DNA of 64,000 nt from Streptomonospora litoralis (GCF_004323735.1 NZ_CP036455.1:2785101-2849100); one strand, 5' to 3'; positions 43,494-54,543 are shown, counted from the stretch's first letter. Notes: generated from the letters alone by a model not told the origin. A program made the numbers and translations.

Positions 43494-44267
43494 TCACGCG
43501 CGCTGTGTGCGGGCGGCGATCACGCAGTCGCCGCACATGGCCTGGCCGGGGACGCGGTAGTACAGGCAGCAGGTGGTGCGAGTGAACGCGGCGGCGGCCG
43601 CGGTTTCGGGCGTCGGCGCGGCGGCGAAGGCGCCCAGCCCGCGCAGGGGCGCCCGCTCCAGCAGCAGCTGCGCCAGCGACCAGGCGTCGGCGGCGTGCGC
43701 GGGGCGCGCCGCCGCCAGCGCCTGGACGGCCCCGGCCAGCGAGGAGGCGGCGTTTCCGTACAGCAGGCGCGGCGCCAGGCGCGCCTGCCGGCGCATGGCG
43801 CGGGCGAGGGGGGCGAGCGCGCCGTCGAGGACGTGTTCGGCCACCGCATCGGCGGCCGCTTCGGTCCTGGGGCCCTCGGCGGCCACCGCGGCGCCGGCGC
43901 CGGCGCCCGCACCCAGCGCCGGGCGCAGCCGGCCCTGGACCACCCGCCACCGCAGCGCCCGCACGGGAGCGACGACACCGTGGCACAGGGCCGCGGCCAC
44001 CGCGGGCGAGAGCAGTCGCGACGCCAGCCCCTGGTAGCAGACGGAGGCCGCGACCCGCTGCTCGACGTCGGCGACCGGGCGCCCGGCCACCGCGGCCAGG
44101 CGGGCGCGGACGGCCGCGACCTCGCCCGCCAGCAGGTCGCCGCGGCGCCACAACTCCTCCAGCGGGAGTCCGCCGCCGTCGGCCGCGGACTCGACGGCGA
44201 AGAAGGCGTTGACGGAGCCGACGTCGGCGAGTGCGGTGCGCAGTGCGGGGTCCGGTACCGCTGCGAT
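43494..44267 (-). CDS. FhuF-like (2Fe-2S) ferric-siderophore reductase
   Basis: About 257 residues. The C-terminus carries the FhuF iron-sulfur motif TTCCLYYR...CGDC (CC-x10-C-x2-C spacing type), expected to bind [2Fe-2S] and reduce ferric siderophores in the cytoplasm. The upstream body is Ala-rich and helical. No ATG, GTG or TTG exists in frame between the family N-terminus and well inside the MHYT gene. The best-placed initiator is ATC at 44267, 8 bases after a perfect GGAGG; a CTG at 44273 is too close to it. The GGAGG sits inside the last codons of the MHYT gene, so translation is coupled. Confidence 0.78.
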   Translation of the reverse strand: MAAVPDPALRTALADVGSVNAFFAVESAADGGGLPLEELWRRGDLLAGEVAAVRARLAAVAGRPVADVEQRVAASVCYQGLASRLLSPAVAAALCHGVVAPVRALRWRVVQGRLRPALGAGAGAGAAVAAEGPRTEAAADAVAEHVLDGALAPLARAMRRQARLAPRLLYGNAASSLAGAVQALAAARPAHAADAWSLAQLLLERAPLRGLGAFAAAPTPETAAAAAFTRTTCCLYYRVPGQAMCGDCVIAARTQRA

Positions 44268-44269
44268 GG

Positions 44270-45067
44270 TCAGTGCCTCCTGGTGAATACCGAGTCCTGC
44301 GGCTTCGGCGCGGGGGAGTCGGCCGCTCGGCCTCCCCGCTGATCGTCCTCGACGGGCGAGAGCATGAGTATCAGAGACAGAATCATCAGCAGGAGCCCCA
44401 GACCCACGAACATCGGCATGAAGAAGTCCATCATGGTGGCGCCGGTGGCGGGCTCGTCGAAGGGGGTCTCGGGCAGGGCGCGCACGTGCATGCCGAACAT
44501 CGCGGTGTAGTGCATCGCCGAGACGGCGGCCGCCATGACCGCTGAGGCCCCGAGGGTGGCCGCCAGACCGCGCAGCCGGACCGCGAAGACCAGCGCGACG
44601 GTGGAGGCGACCAGGGCGATCACGACGGCGGCGACCATGTAGCGGTGGTCGTGGTGCATCTCGGCCTGCATCCGCATCGAGGCCATGCCCATGTAGTGCA
44701 TCGACACCACGCCGACGCCCATGATGGCACCGCCGCCCAGCACGGAGGCCCAACCGGGCGAGAGGGTGGTCCAGTACAGGCCGATGCCGACGACGGCGAT
44801 GGCGAGCAGCCCGCTGAGTACCGTCAGAAGGACGTCGTAACGGATCGTGGTCGACTGCACCGAGAAGCCCATCATCCCGATGAAGTGCATCGCCCAGATG
44901 GCGGCGGCGCCGAGGGTGAACGCCGCGAGCAGGAGCCACCCGGTCCGGGTGGCCCCCGAGCTGTGCCGTGCACGCCTCGCCACCTGCAGTCCGATGAGTG
45001 AGCCGAGGAACGAGACGACGTAGGCGATGACGGGTGTCGTCCATCCGTAGGCGAAGTGGTCGATCAT
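44270..45067 (-). CDS. MHYT-domain integral membrane sensor protein
   Basis: A 265-residue seven-helix membrane protein with three MHYT motifs: AMHFIGM, SMHYMGM and AMHYTAM, whose His/Met residues are proposed to bind copper or haem-linked gases (O2, CO, NO). MHYT domains are usually the sensor part of cyclase or phosphodiesterase proteins, but here no signalling domain follows, only a short charged tail. AGGA lies before the ATG at 45067. The stop overlaps the ribosome-binding region of the fhuF-like gene, so the two are an operon. Confidence 0.88.
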   Translation of the reverse strand: MIDHFAYGWTTPVIAYVVSFLGSLIGLQVARRARHSSGATRTGWLLLAAFTLGAAAIWAMHFIGMMGFSVQSTTIRYDVLLTVLSGLLAIAVVGIGLYWTTLSPGWASVLGGGAIMGVGVVSMHYMGMASMRMQAEMHHDHRYMVAAVVIALVASTVALVFAVRLRGLAATLGASAVMAAAVSAMHYTAMFGMHVRALPETPFDEPATGATMMDFFMPMFVGLGLLLMILSLILMLSPVEDDQRGGRAADSPAPKPQDSVFTRRH

Positions 45068-45362
45068 ATGGGGCGTCCTGACAGGGGAGATTTGTCCCTT
45101 TCGGGACTAATGAAATCTGAGTAAAGGTAACCATAGCCCGGTTGCCGAGCGTGACCTAGGGGCGTGCGCTGTCCGTTTTCGGCCATGCCTGCGGTGGTCG
45201 GGCGCGTCGCGGTGCATCCGGTGCCGCGGGTGGTCGCGGTGTGCGGCGGGTGCCGCCGCCCGGTGACCCTTCGGGTGTCGCCGGCTTCACCTCGGCGGCG
45301 ATCCGGCAGGTCGCGCGGGTGTGCCTTCGGCGCCCGGGGTGACAAACCGGCTGAAACGTGAG
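45068..45362. other. divergent region upstream of MHYT operon and iron lipoprotein
   Basis: About 295 bases without a gene. A small hairpin (GTCCC-TTTC-GGGAC, 45094-45107) lies close to the MHYT start, in an AT-richer stretch that probably holds that promoter. No other structure was recognised before the iron box. Confidence 0.45.
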
Positions 45363-45381
45363 TTAGGCTAGCCTCACCTAG
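45363..45381 (+). promoter_or_regulatory. iron box (IdeR/DmdR-type)
   Basis: TTAGGCTAGCCTCACCTAG matches the actinobacterial iron-box consensus TTAGGTTAGGCTCACCTAA at 16 of 19 positions. It lies 48 bases before the start of the siderophore-binding lipoprotein gene, the usual place for Fe-dependent repression. Confidence 0.85.
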
Positions 45382-45428
45382 GTGTGCATGTCCGGTTGTT
45401 TCCACCCCGACCTGAGAAAGGCCCATCC

Positions 45429-46487
45429 ATGCCTTCGCTTACGAGGGCCTCGGCCCCCCTTGCCCGTATCGCCCTCATCGCGGCCGCCGGCCTGGTCGCC
45501 GCCGGCTGCGGAGCCCCCGAATCCGGCTCCGGGCCCGAGGGCGGCGGCGCCTCCGGCGGCGACTGGTCCCCGGTGACCATCGAGCACGCCTACGGCTCGA
45601 CCGAGATCGAGCAGAAGCCCGAGCGCATCGTCACCGTCGGCTGGTCCGACGAGGCGACGCTGCTCGAACTGGGCATCGTCCCGGTGGGCATGGCCGCCTC
45701 CACCTACGCCGGCGACGAGGAGGGCTACCTCCCCTGGGACCTGGAGAAGATCGAGGAGCTGGGCGCCGAGAAGCCCGAGCTGATCAACACCGACGACGGC
45801 ATCCCGGTCGAGAAGATCGCCAGCCTCGCGCCGGACCTGGTCCTGGGTGTGCAGTCGGGGATGGAGGAGGCCCAATACGAGCAGCTCTCCGAGGTCGCCC
45901 CCACCATCCCCTACCTGGACCAGCCCTGGATGACCGAGTGGCAGAAGCAGACGGTCACCATCGGCAGGGCCGTGGGCATGGAGGAGGAGGCGCAGCGGAT
46001 CGCCGACGACACCATGGCCTACATCGAGGGGCTGGCCGAGGACCACTCCGAATTCGAGGGCACCGACTACGCCGTGGGCACCGTTATGCCCTCCACCGGC
46101 GAGTTCGGCTTCTACGTCGGCCAAGACGCGCGCCCGGTGCTCATGGAGCAGCTCGGCTTCACGCCGGCCGGCTTCGTCGACGACCTCTCCGTCGCCGACG
46201 GGCAGTTCTACGGGACGCTGAGCCTGGAGAACGCCGACAAGATCGACGCCGAAGTGCTCGTGATGTGGTTCAACTCGGCCGAGGAGCGCAAGCGGCTGGC
46301 CGACAACACCGTTTTCCAGCAGGTCGACGCGGTGCAGAACGGCGGCTACATCGCCTACGAGGACCCCGAGCAGTCGATGGCCATCTCCACGCCCAACCCG
46401 CTGACCATCCCGTGGGTGATGGACGGCTTCTCCCAGCGCCTGGCCGCCGCCGCCAAGGGCGAGGCCGATCCCGCCCCCCAGGCCTAG
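45429..46487 (+). CDS. iron-siderophore ABC transporter substrate-binding lipoprotein
   Basis: A 352-residue FecB/FepB-type class III binding protein. The signal peptide and lipobox LVAAGC place the lipidated Cys at residue 27. The mature part begins with a Ser/Gly linker, then ERIVTVGWSDEATLLELGIV and SLAPDLVLG, the usual periplasmic-binding fold with a long connecting helix. The ATG at 45429 is preferred over the upstream frame because the signal peptide starts there and GAAAGG precedes it. An iron box lies upstream. No permease or ATPase partner is adjacent, so it must work with transporter parts encoded elsewhere. Confidence 0.92.
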   Translation: MPSLTRASAPLARIALIAAAGLVAAGCGAPESGSGPEGGGASGGDWSPVTIEHAYGSTEIEQKPERIVTVGWSDEATLLELGIVPVGMAASTYAGDEEGYLPWDLEKIEELGAEKPELINTDDGIPVEKIASLAPDLVLGVQSGMEEAQYEQLSEVAPTIPYLDQPWMTEWQKQTVTIGRAVGMEEEAQRIADDTMAYIEGLAEDHSEFEGTDYAVGTVMPSTGEFGFYVGQDARPVLMEQLGFTPAGFVDDLSVADGQFYGTLSLENADKIDAEVLVMWFNSAEERKRLADNTVFQQVDAVQNGGYIAYEDPEQSMAISTPNPLTIPWVMDGFSQRLAAAAKGEADPAPQA

Positions 46488-46543
46488 GACCGTCCGACCG
46501 CATCAGCCGGGCGTCCCGCTCCACCCGGGCGCTCCACAGGTCC

Positions 46544-46604
46544 CATCGGGCGCCCCCGCCGCGGCCGCACCCTCGGTGCGCGCTCCGGCCGGGGGCGCCC
46601 GATG
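46544..46604 (+). terminator. long-stem terminator after iron lipoprotein gene
   Basis: A 14-base-pair stem (CATCGGGCGCCCCC at 46544-46557 and its complement at 46591-46604) with a structured GC-rich loop, followed by CTTTTC. It starts 57 bases after the stop. Confidence 0.7.
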
Positions 46605-46658
46605 CTTTTCGGACGCGCCTCGATGCGTGGATCGGCGCGGCTGTGGTAGTAGTTAGGC

Positions 46659-47600
46659 GTGCCGAACACTGGAGATCGCCTTTCTTCAACCCGCAGCTCG
46701 GGCGTAATCGCGGCCGCGGCGCTGCTGGCGGCGACCGCCGCCTGCTCCGCATCGGGCGCGGCCACAGACAGCGGCCGGCCCACCGTCGTGACTACCTTCA
46801 CCGTGCTGGCGGACATGGTCGAAAACGTCGCCGGCGACCGGGTCGAGGTCTCCTCGATCACCCGCGCCGGCGCCGAGATCCACACCTACGAGCCCGCTCC
46901 CGAGGACCTCGTGCGCGGCGAGGGCGCCGATCTGATCATGGCCAACGGACTCGGCCTCGAAGCCTGGTTCACCCAGTTCACCGACAACATCGACGCCCCC
47001 ACCGCCACTCTCTCCGACGGCGTCGAGACCATCCCGATCTCCTCGGGGGGCTACCGGGGCGAGCCCAACCCCCACGCCTGGATGTCTCCGGACAACGCGC
47101 AGGTCTACGTCGACAACATCGCCGAGGAACTCGGCGAGCTCGACCCCGCCAACACCGAGTACTACGCCGCCGAGGCCCAGCAGTACAAGCAGCGCATCGC
47201 GCGCATCGGCGCAGACCTCGAAGCCGAGCTGAGCGGCCTGCCCGACTCCCGCCGCGCCCTGGTCACCTGCGAGGGCGCCTTCTCCTACCTGGCCCGCGAC
47301 GCCGGGCTGACCGAGCGCTACCTGTGGGCCGTCAACGCCGAAACCCAGGCCACGCCCAAGCAGATCGCCTCGGTGGTGGAGTTCGTCCGTGCCAACGACG
47401 TCCCCACCGTCTTCTGCGAAACCACGGTCAACGACGGATCCCAGCGCCAGGTGGCCGCCGAGAGCGGCGCCGAGCTGGGCAGGAGCCTCTACGTCGACTC
47501 CCTGTCGAAGGCGGGCGGCCCCGTCCCCACCTACCTGGACCTGCTCCGCTACGACACCGAGGCCATCTCCGAGGGACTCACCCGAGAGGAGGACGCGTGA
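46659..47600 (+). CDS. Mn/Fe-type metal ABC transporter substrate-binding lipoprotein
   Basis: A 313-residue cluster A-I metal-binding protein. The ligand set reads H75 (GAEIHTYEP), H139 (NPHAW), E205 (CEGAFSY) and D280 (YVDSLSK). The His-His-Glu-Asp set is that of Mn/Fe binders such as PsaA/MntC; Zn binders have a third His instead of the Glu. A signal peptide ends near C29 (a weak lipobox, ATAAC). The GTG at 46659 has no ribosome site and may be leaderless. An inverted repeat TTAGGC-GT-GCCGAA (46653-46666) spans the start codon and could be a regulator site. It is first in a three-gene operon. Confidence 0.9.
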   Translation: MPNTGDRLSSTRSSGVIAAAALLAATAACSASGAATDSGRPTVVTTFTVLADMVENVAGDRVEVSSITRAGAEIHTYEPAPEDLVRGEGADLIMANGLGLEAWFTQFTDNIDAPTATLSDGVETIPISSGGYRGEPNPHAWMSPDNAQVYVDNIAEELGELDPANTEYYAAEAQQYKQRIARIGADLEAELSGLPDSRRALVTCEGAFSYLARDAGLTERYLWAVNAETQATPKQIASVVEFVRANDVPTVFCETTVNDGSQRQVAAESGAELGRSLYVDSLSKAGGPVPTYLDLLRYDTEAISEGLTREEDA

Positions 47601-48379
47601 GCGCGACCGAGACACCGCCGCAGCCGCGCGAGGAGACCGCGGTCCCCGCCGTCGAGGTCGAGGGGGTCACCGTGCGCTACGGCGACGTCGTCGCCCTGGA
47701 GGACGTCGGCCTGCGGGTGCGCCAGGGCCGGATCTGCGGCCTGGTGGGCACCAACGGCTCGGGCAAGTCCACCCTGTTCACCGCCGTCATGGGCCTCACA
47801 CCCGTCCAGAGCGGCAGCGTGCGCATCCTGGGCCTGGGCCCCGACGCCGCCCGCGGGCGCGGACTCCTCGGCTACGTCCCCCAGTCCGAGCAGGTCGACT
47901 GGGCCTTCCCCCTGCGCGTGAGCGACGTGGTGATGATGGGCCGCTACGGGCACATGGGCCCGGCGCGCCGGCCGCGCCGCGCCGACCGCGCGGCCGTGGC
48001 CGAGGCCCTGGAGCGCACCGGGCTCATCGAACTCGCCCACCGCCAGATCGGGGCGCTCTCGGGCGGGCAGCGCAAACGCGCGTTCGTCGCCCGCGGCATC
48101 GCCCAGGGCGCGCGGGTCTTCCTGCTCGACGAGCCCTTCGCCGGCGTGGACAAGCGCTCCGAGGCCGCCATCGTCGAGGTGCTGTCGGCCATGCGCGACG
48201 AGGGGCACACCCTGGTCCTCTCCACCCACGACCTGGCGGGCGTGCCCCGGCTGTGCGACGAGGCGGTGCTGCTGCAGCGCCGCCTCCTCGCCCAGGGCGC
48301 ACCCGAGGACGTGCTCTCGCCCGAGCTGCTCGCGCAGGCCTTCGGTATCGCGCCGCGCCCCGAGGGCAGGGCGGCGTGA
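47597..48379 (+). CDS. metal ABC transporter ATPase
   Basis: A 260-residue ABC ATPase of the Mn/Zn uptake family, energising import of the metal delivered by the upstream lipoprotein. Walker A GTNGSGKST, Q-loop YVPQSEQVDW, signature LSGGQRKR, Walker B VFLLDEP and the H-loop STHD are all intact. YVPQ followed by VDWAFPLRVSDVV is typical of the Mn/Zn subfamily. The GTG at 47597 overlaps the stop of the binding-protein gene (GTGA), and its own stop overlaps the permease start the same way. Confidence 0.94.
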   Translation: MSATETPPQPREETAVPAVEVEGVTVRYGDVVALEDVGLRVRQGRICGLVGTNGSGKSTLFTAVMGLTPVQSGSVRILGLGPDAARGRGLLGYVPQSEQVDWAFPLRVSDVVMMGRYGHMGPARRPRRADRAAVAEALERTGLIELAHRQIGALSGGQRKRAFVARGIAQGARVFLLDEPFAGVDKRSEAAIVEVLSAMRDEGHTLVLSTHDLAGVPRLCDEAVLLQRRLLAQGAPEDVLSPELLAQAFGIAPRPEGRAA

Positions 48380-49239
48380 CCGCGGTCGTCGAGTGGTTCG
48401 TCCTGCCGCTGCAGTTCGACTTCATGCAGCGCGCACTGCTGGTCGGCGTCGTGGCCGGGGTCGTCTGCGCACTGCTGTCGTGCTGGATGACACTGACCGG
48501 CTGGTCGCTGCTGGGCGACGCCGTCTCCCACGCGGTGCTGCCCGGCGTCGTGCTGTCCTACCTGCTGGGCCTGCCCTTCGCGCTGGGCGCGCTGGTTTTC
48601 GGCGCCGGCTCGGTCGCCCTCATCGGGGTGGTGCACCGCACCTCCCGCGTCAAGGAGGACGCGGCAATCGGCATCGTGTTCACCGCGATGTTCGGCATCG
48701 GCGTGGTGCTGATCTCCCGGGTGCCCTCCCAGACCGACCTGATGCACATCCTCTTCGGCAACGTGCTGGGCGTATCCGACTCCGAGATCATCCAGGTGCT
48801 GGCCATGGCGGCGCTGACGATCGGCATCGTGCTGCTCAAGCACCGCGACCTCACGCTGTACGCGTTCGACCCCGTCCACGCCCACGCCATCGGCCTGCGG
48901 CCGCGCCGCCTGGAGGCGCTGCTGCTGGCCCTGCTGTCGGTGACGGTGGTCATCGCGCTGCAGGCGGTGGGCATCATCCTGGTCGTGGCCATGGTCGTCA
49001 TCCCCGGAGCGACGGCCTACCTGCTCACCGACCGCTTCGAGCGCATGCTCGTCATCGCCGCCACCGTCTCGGCGGGCGCCTCGGTGCTGGGCACCTATGC
49101 CAGCTTCCACGCCGACATCGCCACCGGCGGCGCCATCGTCGTCGCCCAGGCCGCCGGTTTCGCACTCGCCTACCTCTTCTCGCCCAAGCAGGGCGTGCTC
49201 ACTCGGCGCCTGCGCCGGTCCGCGACGCGAGCCGCCTGA
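48376..49239 (+). CDS. metal ABC transporter permease
   Basis: A 287-residue ABC-3 family permease with about eight to nine membrane helices. WSLLGDAVSHAVLPGVVLSY contains the family metal-path His/Asp region. The later PGATAYLLTDRFERML segment and a final helix that ends before an Arg-rich tail are typical. It pairs with the ATPase (GTGA overlap at 48376) and the Mn-type binding protein, so the operon is a complete manganese (or Mn/Fe) importer. The MntR-like regulator 7 kb upstream is the likely repressor. Confidence 0.93.
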   Translation: MTAVVEWFVLPLQFDFMQRALLVGVVAGVVCALLSCWMTLTGWSLLGDAVSHAVLPGVVLSYLLGLPFALGALVFGAGSVALIGVVHRTSRVKEDAAIGIVFTAMFGIGVVLISRVPSQTDLMHILFGNVLGVSDSEIIQVLAMAALTIGIVLLKHRDLTLYAFDPVHAHAIGLRPRRLEALLLALLSVTVVIALQAVGIILVVAMVVIPGATAYLLTDRFERMLVIAATVSAGASVLGTYASFHADIATGGAIVVAQAAGFALAYLFSPKQGVLTRRLRRSATRAA

Positions 49240-49258
49240 GCCCGACCCCGGCCGCCGA

Positions 49259-49275
49259 CCCCCGCGCCGCGGGGG
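49259..49275 (+). terminator. hairpin after metal ABC operon
   Basis: CCCCCGC-GCC-GCGGGGG, a perfect 7-base-pair stem 19 bases after the permease stop; no T-tract. Confidence 0.55.
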
Positions 49276-49422
49276 CTTCGCCGCGCGATCTCACCGCGCC
49301 CGCCCGCGCCGGGTGAGGGCTCCGTTTCCCGGGTGTTACGGCCAGACACGCCCAGGCAACTCCGGCTGCCTACCGTCGATCGCGTTGCGTGAACCCCGAC
49401 GCCGATCGAGGAAGGCCAGGCC

Positions 49423-50837
49423 GTGACCGCACAGAGCACCACGCCGCCCCGCACCCGCGGGCGCTGGATCGACCGCTGGGACCCCGAGGACACCGGGTTC
49501 TGGAACGCCTCGGGGCGGCGGATCGCCAACCGCAACCTGTGGGCCTCCATCTTCGCCGAGCACATCGGGTTCTCGGTGTGGAGCCTGTGGTCGGTGCTGA
49601 CCCTGTTCATGACGCCCGAGACCGGTTTCGACTTCACGCCCGCGCAGAAGTTCCTGCTGGTCTCGGTCGTGTCCCTGGTCGGCGCCGTGCTGCGGGTGCC
49701 CTACACCCTGGCCGTGCCGAAGCTCGGCGGCCGCAACTGGACGCTGATCTCGGCCACCGCGCTGCTGGTGCCCACCGCGCTGGCGGCGGTGCTCATCCAG
49801 CGCCCCGACACCCCCTTCTGGCTGTTCGTGCTGCTGGCGGCCACCGCGGGACTGGGCGGGGGCAACTTCTCCTCGTCCATGGCCAACATCAACTCCTTCT
49901 TCCCCGAGCGCAGCAAGGGCTGGGCGCTGGGGCTCAACGCCGGGGGCGGAAACATCGGTGTGGCCACCGTCCAACTCGCCGGGCTGGGCGTCATCGCCGC
50001 CTTCGGCGCGGCCCAGGGCTATCTGCTGGCCGTGCTCTACATCCCCCTGCTGCTGCTGGCCGCCGCCGTGGCCTACGCGCGCATGGACAACCTGAGCGGC
50101 GCCCGCGCCGACGCGGGGGCCCAGATCGCCGCTGCGCGGGATGGCCACTTCTGGATCATGTCCTTCCTCTACATCGGCACCTTCGGCTCGTTCATCGGGT
50201 TCTCCTTCGCCTTCGGGCTGCTGCTGCAGAACCAGTTCGACCGCACGCCGCTGGAGGCCGCCGCGGTGACCTTCCTCGGTCCGCTGCTCGGCTCGCTGAT
50301 CCGCCCGCTCGGCGGGCGGCTGGCCGACCGCTTCGGCGGCGCCCGGGTGACGCTGTGGAACTTCGCCGCCATGGCGGCCGGCACCGGAGTGATCGTGGCG
50401 GCCTCGCTGATGGGGTCGCTGACGCTGTTCACCACCGGGTTCATCGCGCTGTTCCTGCTCACCGGTATCGGCAACGGCTCCACCTACAAGATGATCCCGG
50501 CCATCTACGCCGCCGAAGCCGAGAACCGGATCGCCGCCGGCGTGCCCGCCGAGCAGGCCCGTGCGGAGAACAAGCGCATCAGCGGCGCGGTGCTGGGCCT
50601 GGTGGGCGCGGCCGGCGCGCTGGGCGGGGTCGCCATCAACCTGGTGTTCCGCCAGTCGTTCATCAGCTTCGGCGACGCGATCCCCGGATACGTCGCCTTC
50701 CTCGTCTTCTACCTGGCCTGTGCGGCGGTGGTCTACCGGGTCTACCTGCGCCGCCCACCGGGCGCCGCCGACCGCGCCGGCGCGGCCGAGGCCGCCCCGG
50801 CGGGAGAGCGCGCCGAAACCGGCAGGGTGGCCACGCC

Positions 50838-50841
<4 letters not shown>
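49423..50841 (+). CDS. narK: nitrate/nitrite transporter (NarK/NasA-type MFS)
   Basis: A 472-residue NNP-family MFS transporter with twelve helices. The nitrate signature is GLGGGNFSSSMANINSFFP, and a second Gly-rich block reads GLNAGGGNIGVATVQL. It would import nitrate (and/or exchange nitrite) for the reductase encoded next. The GTG at 49423 follows GAGGAAGG; its stop overlaps the nitrate-reductase start as GTGA. It opens a long co-directional nitrogen-assimilation block. Confidence 0.93.
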
Positions 50842-52931
<2,090 letters not shown>

Positions 52932-53103
52932 CGGCGTGCGCCGGTCCCGAAGCCGCCGACACGCACCCGCCGCCGCCCGCACCACCTACTCCAGAGCCGC
53001 CGCGAAAGACGAGCCGCACCATCCACCCGGCAGCACGCCCCAGGTCGACGAAGGGAGGCCGGTGCCGCCCGGCGCGCCCAGCGCCCTCCGGCACCGATAC
53101 GAC

Positions 53104-54543
53104 ATGCCCACACACTCCACACACCCCGCCCGCCGCATCGCGGTGATCGGCAACGGCATGACCGGCTCCCGCTTCGCCGAGGAGGTCGCCCGCCGCGACC
53201 CCGCCGGCGAACGCGTCCGGGTGAGCCTCGTGGGAGCCGAGGACGAACCCGCCTACAACCGCGTCCTGCTGCCCGGTGTCCTCGCCGGCCGCTACTCGCC
53301 CGCCGACATCCGCCTGCCCGTGCCCGAAACCCCCGCGGTGGCGGTGCGCACCGGCACCGCCGCCCGCTCCCTCGACACCGCCCGCCGCCGGGTCGAACTC
53401 GACGACGGCACCGGCCTGGACTACGACGAACTCGTCCTGGCCACCGGCGCCCGCGCCGCCTTCCCACCCATCCCCGGCCTGGCCGCGGCCGACGGCGCCC
53501 CCGAGGACGGCGTCACGGCCCTGCGCGACGCGGCCGACTGCCGCCGGCTGTCCGCCCTGGCCCGCCCCGGCGGCCCCGTCGTCGTCCTCGGCGGCGGCGT
53601 GCTGGGCCTGGAGGCCGCCCGCGCCCTGGCCGAACGCGGCATGCGGGTCTCCCTGGTGGAATCCTCCCCCTGGATCATGCGCCGCCAGATCGACCGCCCG
53701 GCCGCGGGCATCCTCGCCGAGCTCTACTCCCGCCTGGGCGTGGCCGTCCACTCCTGGCGGGTGGCCGCCCGCTGGATCCCCGGCACCGGACTGGAGCTCG
53801 ACGACGGGCGGGTGCTGCCCGGCGACGCCCTGGTCGTCACCGCCGGGGTGCGCGCCGACACCGAACTGGCCGCCGCCGCCGGAATCGACGTCGACCACGG
53901 CGTCCGCGTCGACGACACCCTGGCCACCAGCGCCCCCCGCGTGCACGCCATCGGCGACTGCGCCCAGCACCCCGGCGGCGGATCCGGGCTGGTCCAACCC
54001 GGCTGGGAGCAGGCCGCCGTCCTGGCCGACCTGCTCACCGGAACCCGCCCCGCCTCCCGCTACACCGGCGCCCGCCCCGTCACCCGCCTCAAAGCCGAAG
54101 GCATCGAGCTGACCGCGATGGGCGAAACCGAGGCCGACGACACCGCCGAGACCGTCACCATCGCCGACCCCCACGGCGGCCGCTACGCCAAACTGTCGGT
54201 GCGCGACGAACGCATCGCCGGCGCCGTCCTACTCGGATTCCCCGACCCGGCCGCGGCCGTCGCCCAGATGTTCGACAGCCGCGCCCCGGTACCCGCCGAC
54301 CGGCTCGCGCTGCTCACCGGCCGCCCGACACCCGCCCCCGAGCAGGCGGGCCCCGCGCCGCTGGTGTGCCGCTGCAACGCCGTCAGCCGCGACGACCTGG
54401 AGACCGCCTGGCTCGACGGCGCCCGCACCCGCGAGGACATCGCCCGCACCACCCGCGCCACCACCGGGTGCGGCGGCTGCACCCGCGACGTCGACGCCCT
54501 GCTGTCCGGCTGGAACGACGCCCGGCCCGTACCCGCGCCCTGA
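53104..54543 (+). CDS. FAD/NAD(P)-dependent reductase with C-terminal BFD-like [2Fe-2S] domain
   Basis: A 479-residue protein resembling the N-terminal half of NirB. It has an FAD site (IAVIGNGMTGSRFAEE), an NAD site (VVVLGGGVLGLEAARALAER) and a BFD-type [2Fe-2S] domain at the end (CRCNAVSRDDLETAW...CGGC). It would pass electrons from NAD(P)H to the nitrate reductase. The start is uncertain: ATG 53104 begins the flavin fold but lacks a ribosome site. GTG 53062 in the same frame follows AAGGGAGG and would add 14 residues. It is separated from the nitrate reductase by 172 bases. Confidence 0.86.
   Translation: MPTHSTHPARRIAVIGNGMTGSRFAEEVARRDPAGERVRVSLVGAEDEPAYNRVLLPGVLAGRYSPADIRLPVPETPAVAVRTGTAARSLDTARRRVELDDGTGLDYDELVLATGARAAFPPIPGLAAADGAPEDGVTALRDAADCRRLSALARPGGPVVVLGGGVLGLEAARALAERGMRVSLVESSPWIMRRQIDRPAAGILAELYSRLGVAVHSWRVAARWIPGTGLELDDGRVLPGDALVVTAGVRADTELAAAAGIDVDHGVRVDDTLATSAPRVHAIGDCAQHPGGGSGLVQPGWEQAAVLADLLTGTRPASRYTGARPVTRLKAEGIELTAMGETEADDTAETVTIADPHGGRYAKLSVRDERIAGAVLLGFPDPAAAVAQMFDSRAPVPADRLALLTGRPTPAPEQAGPAPLVCRCNAVSRDDLETAWLDGARTREDIARTTRATTGCGGCTRDVDALLSGWNDARPVPAP

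Noticed and set aside
49335-49365. Possible GlnR box upstream of narK (GTTAC followed by ACACG)
   Set aside because: Only one half-site resembles GTnAC-N6-GAAAC and the second is poor; not reported as a site.
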